The translations under genes and the position numbers were made by a program. Of a stretch of 64,000 nucleotides of DNA, positions 9,667 through 18,872 are shown in pieces; position 1 is the stretch's first letter; every line of letters starts with the position of its first letter. The stretch is from Erysipelatoclostridium sp. AM42-17 (GTDB lineage Bacteria; Bacillota_I; Bacilli_A; Erysipelotrichales; Coprobacillaceae), in contig NZ_QUIN01000002.1 of assembly GCF_003480255.1 (NCBI RefSeq), forward strand, positions 84,015-148,014. The letters are read 5' to 3'. The notes under the pieces were generated by a model. That model saw only the letters and a program-made list of their open reading frames with translations. It did no database searches and had not been told where the DNA came from.

Positions 9667-11101
9667 TTTGTTCACCTTTTAAAGCCCATGTTTTAGCTTC
9701 AGTTACTTTAACCATGACTCTTTTACCAATACAATCTGGATTTCCTTTAAAGTTAATTAATTTTTGATGTTTTGTATATCCTGTAAGCATTTGTGGATCA
9801 CGTTTAGATGGTCCATCAACTAAAACTTCGACTTCTTGATTTAAGAATCTTTGATTTTGTTTCAATGCTTTTTCATTAACAACTTCATTTAAACGATATA
9901 AGCGTTGTTCTTTTTCTTCTAATGGAACATTATCTGCCATTTTGGCTGCTGGTGTTCCAGCACGAGGTGAATAAATAAAAGTATAGGCTAAATCATATTC
10001 ACACTCTTGATATAAAGATAACGTATCTTCAAATTGTTCTTCTGTTTCATTTGGGAATCCCACAATGATATCAGTTGTAATTGTACAATCAGGAATTTCT
10101 TCTTTAATTGCATGGAATAATTCTAAATATTGTTCACGACTATAACGACGCCCCATTAATTTTAATACCTCATCATTTCCTGATTGAACAGGTAAATGGA
10201 TAGCAGGCATAATATTATCATATGAAGCTATCATATGAATCATATCCTTTGAAAAATCCCAAGGATGACTTGTTGTAAAACGAATGCGAGGAATACCTGT
10301 TTTAGCTACTGCTTCTAGTAATGAAGCAAAAGATGAACCATCGTCTAAGTCTTTTCCATAACTATTCACATTTTGACCAAGTAAAGTCACTTCTTGATAA
10401 CCATCTTTAACTAATTGGTTGACCTCTTCAATAATGTCATCCATTAAACGTGAACGTTCTTTCCCACGTGTATAAGGAACAATACAATATGTACAAAACT
10501 TATTACATCCATACATAATATTAACCCAAGCTTTATGTTTGCTTGCTCTTGTTACTGGTGTATCTTCGATCACATCACCTTCTTTAGACCATACTTCAAC
10601 GACCATTTCTTTATTAAACATTGCTTCTTTTAATAATTCTGGTAATCGATGAATGTTATGAGTTCCAAATATTAAATCAATATGGGGATGTTTTTGTAAG
10701 ATACGTTGAATGACAACTTCTTCTTGTGCCATACAACCACATAACCCAAAGATCAAATTAGGATTTTTCTTTTTTAAATTTTTTACATATCCTACTTTAC
10801 CAAATACCTTTTCTTCTGCGTTTTCTCTGATTGCACATGTATTTAATAAAATAACATCAGCTTCTTTAATTTCTGTTGTTGGCTGATAAGCCATCATTTC
10901 TAAAATACCTGATAATGTTTCACTATCTCTTTCATTAGCCTGACAACCATAAGTATGAATGTAGTATTTCTTTCCTTTACCTACATTTACCATTTCTTGA
11001 GGGATAAAAAAAGCATCATGTATATGATGAACATCTTCTCCTCTTCTTTTTTTAGCCTCTTTTAAATTAGGCCCTTTAAAATATTGACTATAATCTTTCA
11101 T
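9653..11101 (-). CDS. miaB: tRNA-2-methylthio-N6-dimethylallyladenosine synthase
   Basis: Radical-SAM methylthiotransferase that converts i6A37 (made by MiaA) to ms2i6A37. The UPF0004 domain supplies cysteines 53, 89 and 123 for the auxiliary 4Fe-4S cluster; the radical SAM triad CNKFCTYC is C199, C203, C206; a TRAM domain fills the C-terminus. Length 482 is usual for the Firmicute form with an N-terminal extension. Ribosome site GTGG-TG before ATG. Head of the miaB/ymcA-like pair. Confidence 0.96.
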   Translation of the reverse strand: MKDYSQYFKGPNLKEAKKRRGEDVHHIHDAFFIPQEMVNVGKGKKYYIHTYGCQANERDSETLSGILEMMAYQPTTEIKEADVILLNTCAIRENAEEKVFGKVGYVKNLKKKNPNLIFGLCGCMAQEEVVIQRILQKHPHIDLIFGTHNIHRLPELLKEAMFNKEMVVEVWSKEGDVIEDTPVTRASKHKAWVNIMYGCNKFCTYCIVPYTRGKERSRLMDDIIEEVNQLVKDGYQEVTLLGQNVNSYGKDLDDGSSFASLLEAVAKTGIPRIRFTTSHPWDFSKDMIHMIASYDNIMPAIHLPVQSGNDEVLKLMGRRYSREQYLELFHAIKEEIPDCTITTDIIVGFPNETEEQFEDTLSLYQECEYDLAYTFIYSPRAGTPAAKMADNVPLEEKEQRLYRLNEVVNEKALKQNQRFLNQEVEVLVDGPSKRDPQMLTGYTKHQKLINFKGNPDCIGKRVMVKVTEAKTWALKGEQIEQD

Positions 11102-11153
11102 TTTTTCACCACTTTTCTAGACTATTATATACATATTTAAATTTAATTTCCAT

Positions 11154-11180
11154 AAAAAAATAAGGACTTAAGTCCTTATT
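11154..11180 (-). terminator. Intrinsic terminator after the 81-residue protein gene
   Basis: A fully palindromic stem AATAAGGACTT/AAGTCCTTATT is followed on the minus strand by a run of seven T. It ends the 81-residue gene and separates it from miaB. Confidence 0.85.
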
Positions 11181-11185
11181 GTTGA

Positions 11186-11431
11186 TTAACCAAAGAATCC
11201 GTCTGGTTGAATTGAGAAATATAAAACTGCACCATCAGGTGTTTTTTTGAATAAACCTTTGCAATAACTTGCAGCTTCATCAGGTGTTAATTCAGTTTCA
11301 CATTCGATTTCTGCTTTAATTCCTGTTTTTTTGATGAATTTACATTTTACTTTATCATCTTCATATCCATCGAAAAAGTCGATTAATTTTTGTGTTTGTG
11401 CTGTTTGCATTAATAATTTACATTTTGCCAT
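11186..11431 (-). CDS. Conserved-looking small protein of unknown function (81 aa)
   Basis: I do not recognise this protein. The frame could open at 11452, but a strong GGAGG 7 bases before the ATG at 11431 (MAKCKLLM) fixes the start there. It has four cysteines (C4, C30, C44, C61 approximately), alternating hydrophobic/charged segments that suggest a small alpha/beta domain, and ends in an aromatic PDGFFG tail. It has its own ribosome site and terminator and lies between spoVS and miaB, so it is a real gene. No transmembrane or signal segment is visible. Confidence 0.75.
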   Translation of the reverse strand: MAKCKLLMQTAQTQKLIDFFDGYEDDKVKCKFIKKTGIKAEIECETELTPDEAASYCKGLFKKTPDGAVLYFSIQPDGFFG

Positions 11432-11495
11432 AATATAACCTCCATCTAGCAATTACATTATACCTTTATTAATCAAAAAAATAAACCGTTTTCAT

Positions 11496-11756
11496 TCATT
11501 TTCTTTCTAATAATAAACGAATTGCTGTGATTTGCTTGTCATCAACCATTAAATCATGAAATGAAGGAATACAAATAAGTTCTTTTCCTGTTGGTACGAT
11601 ATATCCCCTTGCTATAGCAATGGCCTTAACAGCTTGATTTAATGCTGCTGCACCGATAGTTTGAATCATTAATGATTCTTGTTCTCTCATTAAAGAGGCA
11701 ATAGCTCCGGCTACATGATTAGGTATAGATGAAGATGATACTTTTATTATTTCCAT
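11496..11756 (-). CDS. spoVS: Stage V sporulation protein S
   Basis: Small Alba-like DNA-binding protein that in Bacillus is needed for spore coat assembly and core dehydration. MEIIKVSSSS at the start, the IQTIGAAALNQAVKAIAIARG core and ICIPSF are hallmark SpoVS segments. The frame extends to 11774, but GGAGGAAAAAAT directly precedes the ATG at 11756, giving 86 residues, exactly the family length. It follows ymdB as in Bacillus. Confidence 0.95.
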   Translation of the reverse strand: MEIIKVSSSSIPNHVAGAIASLMREQESLMIQTIGAAALNQAVKAIAIARGYIVPTGKELICIPSFHDLMVDDKQITAIRLLLERK

Positions 11757-11799
11757 ATTTTTTCCTCCTATCACAGTATATGAAACGAGATGTTAAATA

Positions 11800-11826
11800 T
11801 GAAAAAAGTGCATCTTTAAGATGCAC
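11800..11826 (-). terminator. ymdB intrinsic terminator
   Basis: Stem GTGCATCT (11808-11815) / AGATGCAC (11819-11826) with a 3-base loop, followed on the minus strand by TTTTTT. The ymdB stop lies in the loop, so spoVS needs its own promoter or read-through. Confidence 0.85.
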
Positions 11827-12604
11827 AGTAATGATGATCATCATTAATTAAGATACGTTCTATAGAAACTGGACGGTTATCATCATTAAATTCTATAACT
11901 ACACCAGCAAATTGTCCTGAATTATCAGACATTTTAAAAGGAGCATGATACCCTCTCATCTTTAAAATAACACTATCTAAATCACAACCTAAACTACTTA
12001 AATACGCACCTGTCATGCCAACATCAGAAATAAAGGCTATTTTTTGATCAATAATTCTTTCATCTGCAGTTTGAACATGTGTATGTGTTCCCAGTAAAGC
12101 ACTCGCTTTATCTTTAGCATAATAAGCTAAAGCAATCTTTTCACTTGTTGCTTCACAATGAGCATCAATAATATGAATATCTTGTTCCATATTTAAAAAC
12201 TCATCAAAACGATCAAAAGGATTTTGATAACGATTATCCATAAAAACACAACCTACTAAATTCGTCACTCTTATCTTTTTACCTGAAACATCAAATACCC
12301 TACTGCTTATACCAGGTAAAACAGCAGATTTATTATAAGGGACAATTAAACGATCAGCTTCATCAATATAATCTAATAATTCTTTTTTATCAAACGTATG
12401 ATTTCCCATTGTCATACAATCAATTCCTTGAAAAGTAAAGAAATCATAATGTTTTTTGATAAGTCCTTTGCCATGACTGGCATTTTCCACATTAGCAATT
12501 GTAAAATCTATACGATAGTCTTTTTTTATACGATACAAGTAATCTTCAATCATTTCACGACCAATAGAACCAACGACATCACCTATAAATAATACTCTAA
12601 CCAT
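11816..12604 (-). CDS. ymdB: YmdB metallophosphoesterase (2',3'-cyclic nucleotide phosphodiesterase)
   Basis: Dimetal phosphodiesterase; the Bacillus protein acts on 2',3'-cAMP and influences biofilm and sporulation gene expression. Metal ligands are visible as D9 in GDVVG, E40-N41, GNH at 67-69, and the HC and THTH histidines at about 149 and 173-177. At 262 residues it matches the family (about 264). It follows rny, as in Bacillus, where both affect RNA turnover. GGGAGG ribosome site. Confidence 0.95.
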   Translation of the reverse strand: MVRVLFIGDVVGSIGREMIEDYLYRIKKDYRIDFTIANVENASHGKGLIKKHYDFFTFQGIDCMTMGNHTFDKKELLDYIDEADRLIVPYNKSAVLPGISSRVFDVSGKKIRVTNLVGCVFMDNRYQNPFDRFDEFLNMEQDIHIIDAHCEATSEKIALAYYAKDKASALLGTHTHVQTADERIIDQKIAFISDVGMTGAYLSSLGCDLDSVILKMRGYHAPFKMSDNSGQFAGVVIEFNDDNRPVSIERILINDDHHYCAS

Positions 12605-12617
12605 TTTAAACCTCCCA

Positions 12618-12653
12618 TAAAAATAGGATTAACAAAATTGTTAATCCTATTTA
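12618..12653 (-). terminator. rny intrinsic terminator
   Basis: A long stem, AAATAGGATTAACAA (12621-12635) with TTGTTAATCCTATTT (12639-12653), overlaps the rny stop and is followed on the minus strand by a short T-rich stretch (TTTTTAT). Stability is high because of the 15-bp stem. Confidence 0.8.
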
Positions 12654-14203
12654 GCTATTTCACTTGCACGAACTTCACGAATCACAGTCACTTTAATATG
12701 TCCTGGATAAGTTAATTCTTCTTCTATCTTTGTCTTAATATCACGGGCAATCTTATGACTTGCAATATCATCCACTTTATCTGGTTTAACAACGATACGC
12801 ACTTCACGACCTGCTTGAATAGCAAAGACTTTATCAACACCATCAAAACTTTTAGCCATAGCTTCAAGTTTTTCAAGACGTTGAATATAATTTTCAATTG
12901 TTTCACGACGACTTCCTGGTCTTGCTGCTGAAAGCGTATCAGCTGCCGCTACTAAAATAGAAATCACACTTGTTGCTGGAACATCACCATGATGCGATTC
13001 AATCGCATTAACAATAGTTGGATGTTCACCGTGTTTTTTAGCAAATTTAGCACCTAATTCAACGTGGCTTCCTTCCATTTCACGATCCATAGCTTTACCA
13101 ATATCGTGTAATAATCCGGCACGTTTAGCCATTTGTTGGTTTAAACCTAACTCTGCTGCCATAATTCCTGCTAAATGAGCAACTTCTAAAGAATGTTGTA
13201 ATGCATTTTGACCAAAACTTGTACGATATTTAAGTTTACCAATTTGCATAATAATATCTTTATCAATTTTAGAAATTCCTAATTCAAAAACAGCATCTTC
13301 TCCTGTTTTACGAATATGTTCATTTAATTCTTTTCTTGTTTTTTCAACAACTTCTTCAATTCTTCCTGGTTGAATACGTCCGTCACGAATTAATGTTTCT
13401 AATGACAAACGAGCAATCTCACGACGAATTGGATCAAAACAAGAGATTGTAATTGCTTCAGGTGTATCATCAATAATTAAATCAGCACCAGTAGATTGTT
13501 CAATCGCTTTAATATTACGGCCTTCACGACCAATAATACGCCCTTTCATTTCTTCACTAGGTAATGCAACAACACATACAGTTTTTTCCACTACCTCTTC
13601 TTGGGCATAACGATTAATCGCATTAGCGATAATGTCCCTTGAAATCATTGAAGCTTTACTTTTTGCTTCTTCTTCTTGTTCTTTAACATAGGCTGCCATT
13701 TCTAAACTAATTTGTTGTTCAACCTGTTTAAATAACTCATCTTTGGCTTCACTTGCTGACATAGCAGCAACCTTTTCTAACTCTGATACTTTAGAGTCTA
13801 TTTTTTCCTTTAATTCAGCCTCTAATTTATCTATTCCAGCTTCTCGATTATTTAATTGTTTAACTTTTTGTTCTAAAACATCTTCCTTACCTTGAACTGC
13901 AATATCTCTACGCTCAATACCTTTTTCGCGTTCTAATAATTTGTTTTCTAGTTCTGTAATTTCATGTCTTTGTTCTTTAACTTCTTTTTCTGCTTCTAAC
14001 TTTAATTCATAAGCCTGTGTCTTAGCATCAAGTATTGCTTCTTTAACAATATTATCTGCCTTTGAATTTGCATCATCAACAATTTTTGCTGCTGATACAT
14101 TTGCTTTTGATATTTTCAATTTTGTATAAGCAAAATAAATTAAAAATCCAGCGATCACAGCTGAAACATAAGATAAAATAGTGGGTAACGACATATTTGG
14201 CAT
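12647..14203 (-). CDS. rny: Ribonuclease Y
   Basis: Membrane-anchored endoribonuclease that starts mRNA decay. One N-terminal transmembrane segment at about 7-27, a long coiled coil at about 35-175, a KH RNA-binding domain with GREGRN at 225-230, and an HD catalytic domain with H337 and H366-D367. Length 518 is typical (520 in Bacillus). It has its own promoter just after the recA terminator. Confidence 0.97.
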   Translation of the reverse strand: MPNMSLPTILSYVSAVIAGFLIYFAYTKLKISKANVSAAKIVDDANSKADNIVKEAILDAKTQAYELKLEAEKEVKEQRHEITELENKLLEREKGIERRDIAVQGKEDVLEQKVKQLNNREAGIDKLEAELKEKIDSKVSELEKVAAMSASEAKDELFKQVEQQISLEMAAYVKEQEEEAKSKASMISRDIIANAINRYAQEEVVEKTVCVVALPSEEMKGRIIGREGRNIKAIEQSTGADLIIDDTPEAITISCFDPIRREIARLSLETLIRDGRIQPGRIEEVVEKTRKELNEHIRKTGEDAVFELGISKIDKDIIMQIGKLKYRTSFGQNALQHSLEVAHLAGIMAAELGLNQQMAKRAGLLHDIGKAMDREMEGSHVELGAKFAKKHGEHPTIVNAIESHHGDVPATSVISILVAAADTLSAARPGSRRETIENYIQRLEKLEAMAKSFDGVDKVFAIQAGREVRIVVKPDKVDDIASHKIARDIKTKIEEELTYPGHIKVTVIREVRASEIAK

Positions 14204-14268
14204 TTTTAACCCTCCATTTTCAAATATGTTTATTCAATCATTTGAATCTGTGTGCAAGGCACAATAAT

Positions 14269-14297
14269 ATTGTATAATATTTTACCATTATTTACAA
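14269..14297 (-). promoter_or_regulatory. rny promoter
   Basis: Minus strand TTGTAA (14292-14297), 17-base spacer, TACAAT (14269-14274): 9 of 12 consensus positions with ideal spacing, placed between the recA terminator and the rny ribosome site. Confidence 0.65.
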
Positions 14298-14322
14298 TGA
14301 AAACTATTTTCTAACAAGATGA

Positions 14323-14355
14323 AAAAATGATTAGAACATCAATTCTAATCATTTT
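14323..14355 (-). terminator. recA intrinsic terminator
   Basis: Stem AAAATGATTAGAA (14324-14336) / TTCTAATCATTTT (14343-14355) with TTTTTTC following on the minus strand; overlaps the recA stop codon. Confidence 0.8.
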
Positions 14356-15367
14356 CTTCTGTTTGATTAATTGAAGCTTTAATCGCTTCTGTTATTTCTT
14401 CCATTATTTCTGGATGTGTAGATAGGAAGTTTTTCGCATTTTCACGACCTTGACCAATCTTTTCACCCTTATAAGCATACCAAGCACCAGATTTATCAAC
14501 AATATCTTTATCAACTGCTAAATCAAGAACTTCACCATCACGAGAAATTCCTTTACCATAAATGATATCCACTTGTGTTGTTTTAAATGGTGGCGCTACT
14601 TTATTTTTAACAACTTTAATATTCACTTTATTACCGACTACTTCTGTACCATTTTTGATTTGTTCACTACGTCTAATTTCTACTCTTACCGAAGAATAGA
14701 ATTTTAATGCTCGTCCACCTGTTGTTGTTTCAGGATTACCAAACATAATACCAATCTTTTCTCTTAATTGGTTAATAAAGATAATGGTACAATCTGTTTT
14801 ATTCATCACCCCTGATAACTTACGTAACGCTTTAGACATTAATCTTGCCTGTAATCCCATTTGATTATCTGACATTTCCCCATCTAATTCAACTTGAGGA
14901 ACAAGAGCCGCAACTGAATCGACAACAACTAAATCAATCGCTCCCGAACGAACTAAAGTTTCAGCAATTTCTAAACCTTGTTCACCACTATCTGGTTGTG
15001 ACAAAATTAATTCATCAATATTAACTCCTAAATTTTTAGCATATACAGGATCTATTGCATGCTCTGCATCAATGAAAGCAGCACGACCTCCTTGTTTTTG
15101 TACTTCAGCAATAGCGTGTAATGTAAGTGTTGTTTTCCCACTTGATTCAGGTCCATAAATTTCAATAATTCTACCTTTAGGATATCCACCTATTCCAAGG
15201 GCTAAATCTAAAGTTAAAGAACCAGTTGGAATAACGTCTACATCAATTGCACTACGATCACCAAGTTTCATAACAGAACCTTTACCAAATTGTTTTTCAA
15301 TTTGTTTAATTGCTGCATCTAAAGCCTGTTGTTTTTTTTCTTCTGCTTTATCTATTTTTTCTGCCAT
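14345..15367 (-). CDS. recA: Recombinase A
   Basis: Strand-exchange ATPase of homologous recombination and SOS co-protease. Walker [10 protein letters not shown] at 72-80, [10 protein letters not shown] in loop L1 region, and the [16 protein letters not shown] segment are intact; 340 residues. GGAGGG ribosome site before ATG. It lies downstream of cinA as in Bacillus and pneumococcus. I looked for a Bacillus-type LexA box (CGAAC-N4-GTTCG) in the 42-base gap ahead of it and saw none, so regulation may come from further upstream. Confidence 0.98.
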   Translation of the reverse strand: MAEKIDKAEEKKQQALDAAIKQIEKQFGKGSVMKLGDRSAIDVDVIPTGSLTLDLALGIGGYPKGRIIEIYGPESSGKTTLTLHAIAEVQKQGGRAAFIDAEHAIDPVYAKNLGVNIDELILSQPDSGEQGLEIAETLVRSGAIDLVVVDSVAALVPQVELDGEMSDNQMGLQARLMSKALRKLSGVMNKTDCTIIFINQLREKIGIMFGNPETTTGGRALKFYSSVRVEIRRSEQIKNGTEVVGNKVNIKVVKNKVAPPFKTTQVDIIYGKGISRDGEVLDLAVDKDIVDKSGAWYAYKGEKIGQGRENAKNFLSTHPEIMEEITEAIKASINQTEEND

Positions 15368-15409
15368 ATAAATTCCCTCCTATCTTTATATACATAAAAA
15401 AAATGAAAA

Positions 15410-15865
15410 TTACTTTAATTTTTCAATAATTTTTTTAATTGCAAAGTCAATTGCCTGATTAGCAATATCACTTCGACTTCCTTTTAAATTTAAACCATAT
15501 ACAAATAATTCATCTTTCACTCTTAAACCAACATAAACTTCCCCAACCGGTTTATTTTCCATCGCATCAGGTCCAGCATTTCCAGTAAAAGATACACAAA
15601 CATCACTATTTAATATAGCTTGACCATTAATAGCCATTAAAGAGGCAATTTCTTTTGAAACGACTCCATATCGTTCAATAACTTCATGTTCAATACCTAA
15701 AAGACGTTCTTTAGTCACACTTTGATAAGTAACTAAAGAACCCTTATAAACCTTAGAAATGCCAGGAATACTTCCTAGCATTGATGCAAATCGACCGACA
15801 GTAAAACTTTCTACTGATCCAATCGAAATATTCTTTTGTATTAAAATTTGTGCTAATTCATCCAT
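15410..15865 (-). CDS. CinA C-terminal domain protein (nicotinamide-nucleotide amidohydrolase, PncC-type)
   Basis: Stand-alone CinA C-terminal domain, the family that deamidates NMN to NaMN in pyridine nucleotide recycling. The ESFTVG start, the GSLVTYQ segment, VSKE and the SFTGNAGPDA loop are family signatures. Only the roughly 150-residue amidase is present; the N-terminal molybdopterin-like half of the Bacillus CinA is absent. A GTG at 15868 is possible, but GGAG 8 bases ahead favours the ATG at 15865, which overlaps the pgsA stop by one base. Operon rodZ-pgsA-cinA. Confidence 0.9.
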   Translation of the reverse strand: MDELAQILIQKNISIGSVESFTVGRFASMLGSIPGISKVYKGSLVTYQSVTKERLLGIEHEVIERYGVVSKEIASLMAINGQAILNSDVCVSFTGNAGPDAMENKPVGEVYVGLRVKDELFVYGLNLKGSRSDIANQAIDFAIKKIIEKLK

Positions 15866-16458
15866 CACATTGACTCCGTTAACATTTCTCTATTTTGAAT
15901 AAAATAATCAATTCCACTAATAATTGAAATAGCACAAGCTATCCAAACTAAAATTTGATCAACAGGAATTGAAAAATATGAAAATGGAAAATTACATAAC
16001 AATACAGCACATAAAGAAACCATTTGTGTAGCTGTTTTTAACTTTCCTAACTTTCTTGCTGCTATAACGATTTGTTTATTAGCCGCGACTAAACGAATCG
16101 CATCAACAATCGTATCTCTAGAAATCATAATAATCGGTACAATAATCGATACTCTTTGATCACTCGCTAAAAGCAAGAAAATAGTATTAACTAATAACTT
16201 ATCAGCAATTGGATCAGCAAACTGTCCAAAAGTCGTAATCATTTTTTCACGACGAGCTATCTGACCATCAAAATAGTCAGTAATTGAAGCAACAATAAAA
16301 ATAACTAAAATAATAATATTAATTAATGAAATTGAAGTATTAGCAAGATGATAAACAGGAATATGAATTCCTAGTGTATTATATGGGAACATATATATAA
16401 TCACGAGTAAAGGAATCAGTAATACTCTTGTTACCGTTAATTTATTAGGTAGATTCAT
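15865..16458 (-). CDS. pgsA: CDP-diacylglycerol-glycerol-3-phosphate 3-phosphatidyltransferase
   Basis: Integral membrane enzyme that commits CDP-diacylglycerol to phosphatidylglycerol synthesis. The CDP-alcohol phosphotransferase motif is complete: D61-x2-D64-G-x2-A-R-x8-G78-x3-D82-x3-D86. Five or six hydrophobic segments, 197 residues. Its ATG overlaps the rodZ stop by one base and its stop overlaps cinA, so the three genes are coupled. Same position as in Bacillus (rodZ/ymfM-pgsA-cinA-recA). Confidence 0.95.
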   Translation of the reverse strand: MNLPNKLTVTRVLLIPLLVIIYMFPYNTLGIHIPVYHLANTSISLINIIILVIFIVASITDYFDGQIARREKMITTFGQFADPIADKLLVNTIFLLLASDQRVSIIVPIIMISRDTIVDAIRLVAANKQIVIAARKLGKLKTATQMVSLCAVLLCNFPFSYFSIPVDQILVWIACAISIISGIDYFIQNREMLTESM

Positions 16459-17435
16459 TATTTAACCAAGTTAAGTTTCAACTGTGCATTATTAGAAGTA
16501 TAATCACTATCTTCTAATGGGATTTGTTGATCATTAATATAGAATCGATGTCCCCTATTAAATCCAAGTTTTAAATTCAAATTTTGAAAATCTGCAACAT
16601 TAAATGTTAATTCAACAGTTTCTGGATCAGCATTCATTGAATTACTTGTATTATTTGAATTATAAATACGTGATTCAAACTCTGAATAATCTGCACCATT
16701 GACTTGTAAACTTGCCCATGAACGTCCTACAAATTCAAATTTAACTTTAAATGTTTGAGCACCTTCAGGTAATTTAAAATCATAATTCATAGATGCTGTT
16801 TTTGTAATTTGAACAGTTTGATCAGTTGTATCTGTTTTTTGTTTTGTTTGAGTATCTTTTTTAGTTGTTTTCTTCTTTGCTTTTTTCGTTGTCACATTGC
16901 CTTCTACAGTTGTATCGTTTGATTTATTAAATGTAGACGTATCATTTTGTTTTGTTGATAAAACAGCAAACCAAATCACAGCAATAATCGCTACAACTAA
17001 AATAGCTACAATACCATATTTAACAAAACGCAAAATGTAATGATCTTCATATACACCTTTTTTGCGATGAACAGGTTCTGGTTTTGGTGCTTGCATATTT
17101 TTAAAAGTATCAGACATTTTATCAACAAATGTCGTACCACCTTTTTTATCTTGTTCTTCTTTTTCCTTCTCTTTTTGTTTTTGTAAATCTTCTAATTTTA
17201 ATTCTTGAGTTAAAGCAATATATTCATCAGCAATACTAGCATCAATATCTAAATAACGCGCAATTTTTTTAAGATACATTTTTACATATTGTTCATCACC
17301 AGTGAACTTATCAAAAGCACCTGCTTCTATATCTTTAATAATTGTGGTTGAAATTAAAGTAGCTTGCGATAATTCTTCAATTGTAACGCCTTTGGCTTGG
17401 CGGCCTGCTTTAATTTTTTCGCTAACCTTTTCCAC
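16458..17435 (-). CDS. rodZ: RodZ-like helix-turn-helix membrane protein
   Basis: Cytoskeleton-linked morphogenesis protein of the RodZ/YmfM type. A Cro/C1-type HTH lies at about 8-65, a Lys/Glu-rich linker at 85-105, one transmembrane segment at about 139-160, a Thr/Lys-rich spacer with KKAKKKTTKK, and a C-terminal beta-rich DUF4115-like domain facing outward. The start is GTG 8 bases after AAGGAGGAT. Position before pgsA is the conserved one. RodZ function is inferred from family and context. Confidence 0.88.
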   Translation of the reverse strand: MEKVSEKIKAGRQAKGVTIEELSQATLISTTIIKDIEAGAFDKFTGDEQYVKMYLKKIARYLDIDASIADEYIALTQELKLEDLQKQKEKEKEEQDKKGGTTFVDKMSDTFKNMQAPKPEPVHRKKGVYEDHYILRFVKYGIVAILVVAIIAVIWFAVLSTKQNDTSTFNKSNDTTVEGNVTTKKAKKKTTKKDTQTKQKTDTTDQTVQITKTASMNYDFKLPEGAQTFKVKFEFVGRSWASLQVNGADYSEFESRIYNSNNTSNSMNADPETVELTFNVADFQNLNLKLGFNRGHRFYINDQQIPLEDSDYTSNNAQLKLNLVK

Positions 17436-17567
17436 AAAGACATCCTCCTTTTCATATCAACTTCATAAACACATTAAATTATATCATAAAAGTGTCATTA
17501 AACAATCACTAATTATAATATATTTTTACCTATTATCAATAGATTATATGCATCTTTTTAATTTATA

Positions 17568-17604
17568 AAATAAAAAAGGTGACTTGCTTTTTACAAGTCA
17601 CCTT
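17568..17604 (-). terminator. fucO intrinsic terminator
   Basis: Stem AAGGTGACTTG (17576-17586) / CAAGTCACCTT (17594-17604), 11 perfect pairs, followed on the minus strand by TTTTTTA. Confidence 0.9.
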
Positions 17605-17618
17605 AAAACGAACTATTA

Positions 17619-18764
17619 TTATAATAATGATTGGTATAATTCTTTGATTTCTTCAACTGAAGTATCTCTTGGATTACCTGGACAGCAAGCATCAGCTAAT
17701 GCTGATTCACTTAAGAATTGTAAATCTTCTTCTTTAACAATTTCTTTTAAGTTAGCAGGAATACCAACATCTTTTGATAATTGTTTTACTGCATCTACAG
17801 CTGCTTGACGATATTCTTCTTGAGACATACCAGTTGTATCAACACCCATTGCTTCAGCAATATCTTTATATTTAGTTCCAGTATATGGAGCATTGTATGC
17901 CATAACTGTTGGTAAAATAATAGCATTAGCAACACCATGAGGAGTATCATATAAAGCTCCAAGTGGATGAGCCATTGAGTGAACAAGTCCTAAACCAACG
18001 TTAGAGAATCCCATACCAGCAACATATTGACCTAAAGCCATACCTTCTCTACCTTCAGGTGTATTATCAACTGCACCTCTTAATGATTTAGCAATAATTT
18101 CAATTGCTTTAATATGGAACATATCAGATAATTCCCATGCTCCTTTAGTAATATATCCTTCAATAGCATGAGTTAAAGCATCCATACCTGTTGCTGCAGT
18201 TAATCCTTTAGGCATTGATGACATCATATCAGGATCAACGAAAGCCACAACTGGAATATCATGTACATCAACACAAACCATTTTACGATCTTTTTCTACA
18301 TCTGTAATAACGTAGTTAATTGTAACTTCTGCAGCAGTTCCAGCAGTAGTAGGTACTGCAAAAATTGGAGTACATGGATTTTTAGTTTCAGCGACACCTT
18401 CAAGACTTCTTACATCGCTGAATTCTGGGTTACGATCAATGATTCCTACAGCTTTAGCAGTATCCATTGAAGAACCACCACCAATAGCGATCATATAATC
18501 AGCACCAGCATCATGTAATGCTTTAACACCATGTTGTACATTTTCAATAGTTGGATTTGGTTTAATATCACTATATACTTCATAATCAAGACCTGCTTGA
18601 TCTAATAAATCAGTCACTTTTTTTGTTACTCCAAATTTAATTAAATCAGGATCAGAACAAACCATTGCTTTTTTAAATCCTCTTGCTTTTGCTTCTACAG
18701 GAATAGATTCAATTGCTCCTTTTCCATGATAACTTGTTTCATTTAATACAAATCTGTTAGCCAT
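17619..18764 (-). CDS. fucO: Iron-containing alcohol dehydrogenase, lactaldehyde reductase (FucO) type
   Basis: Group III iron-dependent dehydrogenase that reduces L-lactaldehyde to 1,2-propanediol with NADH during fucose/rhamnose fermentation. It resembles E. coli FucO along its whole length (MANR-x-LNET start, PTTAGTAAEVTINYVITD, GMDALTHAIEGYIT). Metal ligands D195, H199, H262 and H276 are each one residue from the E. coli numbering. GGGS-x2-D at 95-101 binds NAD. It is monocistronic with a strong ribosome site and terminator. Real substrate range could be wider than lactaldehyde. Confidence 0.88.
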   Translation of the reverse strand: MANRFVLNETSYHGKGAIESIPVEAKARGFKKAMVCSDPDLIKFGVTKKVTDLLDQAGLDYEVYSDIKPNPTIENVQHGVKALHDAGADYMIAIGGGSSMDTAKAVGIIDRNPEFSDVRSLEGVAETKNPCTPIFAVPTTAGTAAEVTINYVITDVEKDRKMVCVDVHDIPVVAFVDPDMMSSMPKGLTAATGMDALTHAIEGYITKGAWELSDMFHIKAIEIIAKSLRGAVDNTPEGREGMALGQYVAGMGFSNVGLGLVHSMAHPLGALYDTPHGVANAIILPTVMAYNAPYTGTKYKDIAEAMGVDTTGMSQEEYRQAAVDAVKQLSKDVGIPANLKEIVKEEDLQFLSESALADACCPGNPRDTSVEEIKELYQSLL

Positions 18765-18872
18765 TTTTTATTATCTCCTTTGCTCTTTATCTATCTTCAT
18801 TCTACTGTCATGTGAAATAAAAAACAAGTTACAAATAAAGGCAAGTGTCACATTTTTTATAACCGCTATCAT

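Noticed and set aside
15368..15409. LexA/SOS box ahead of recA
   Set aside because: No CGAAC-N4-GTTCG-like dyad is visible in this gap; it may lie further upstream but I cannot support one.
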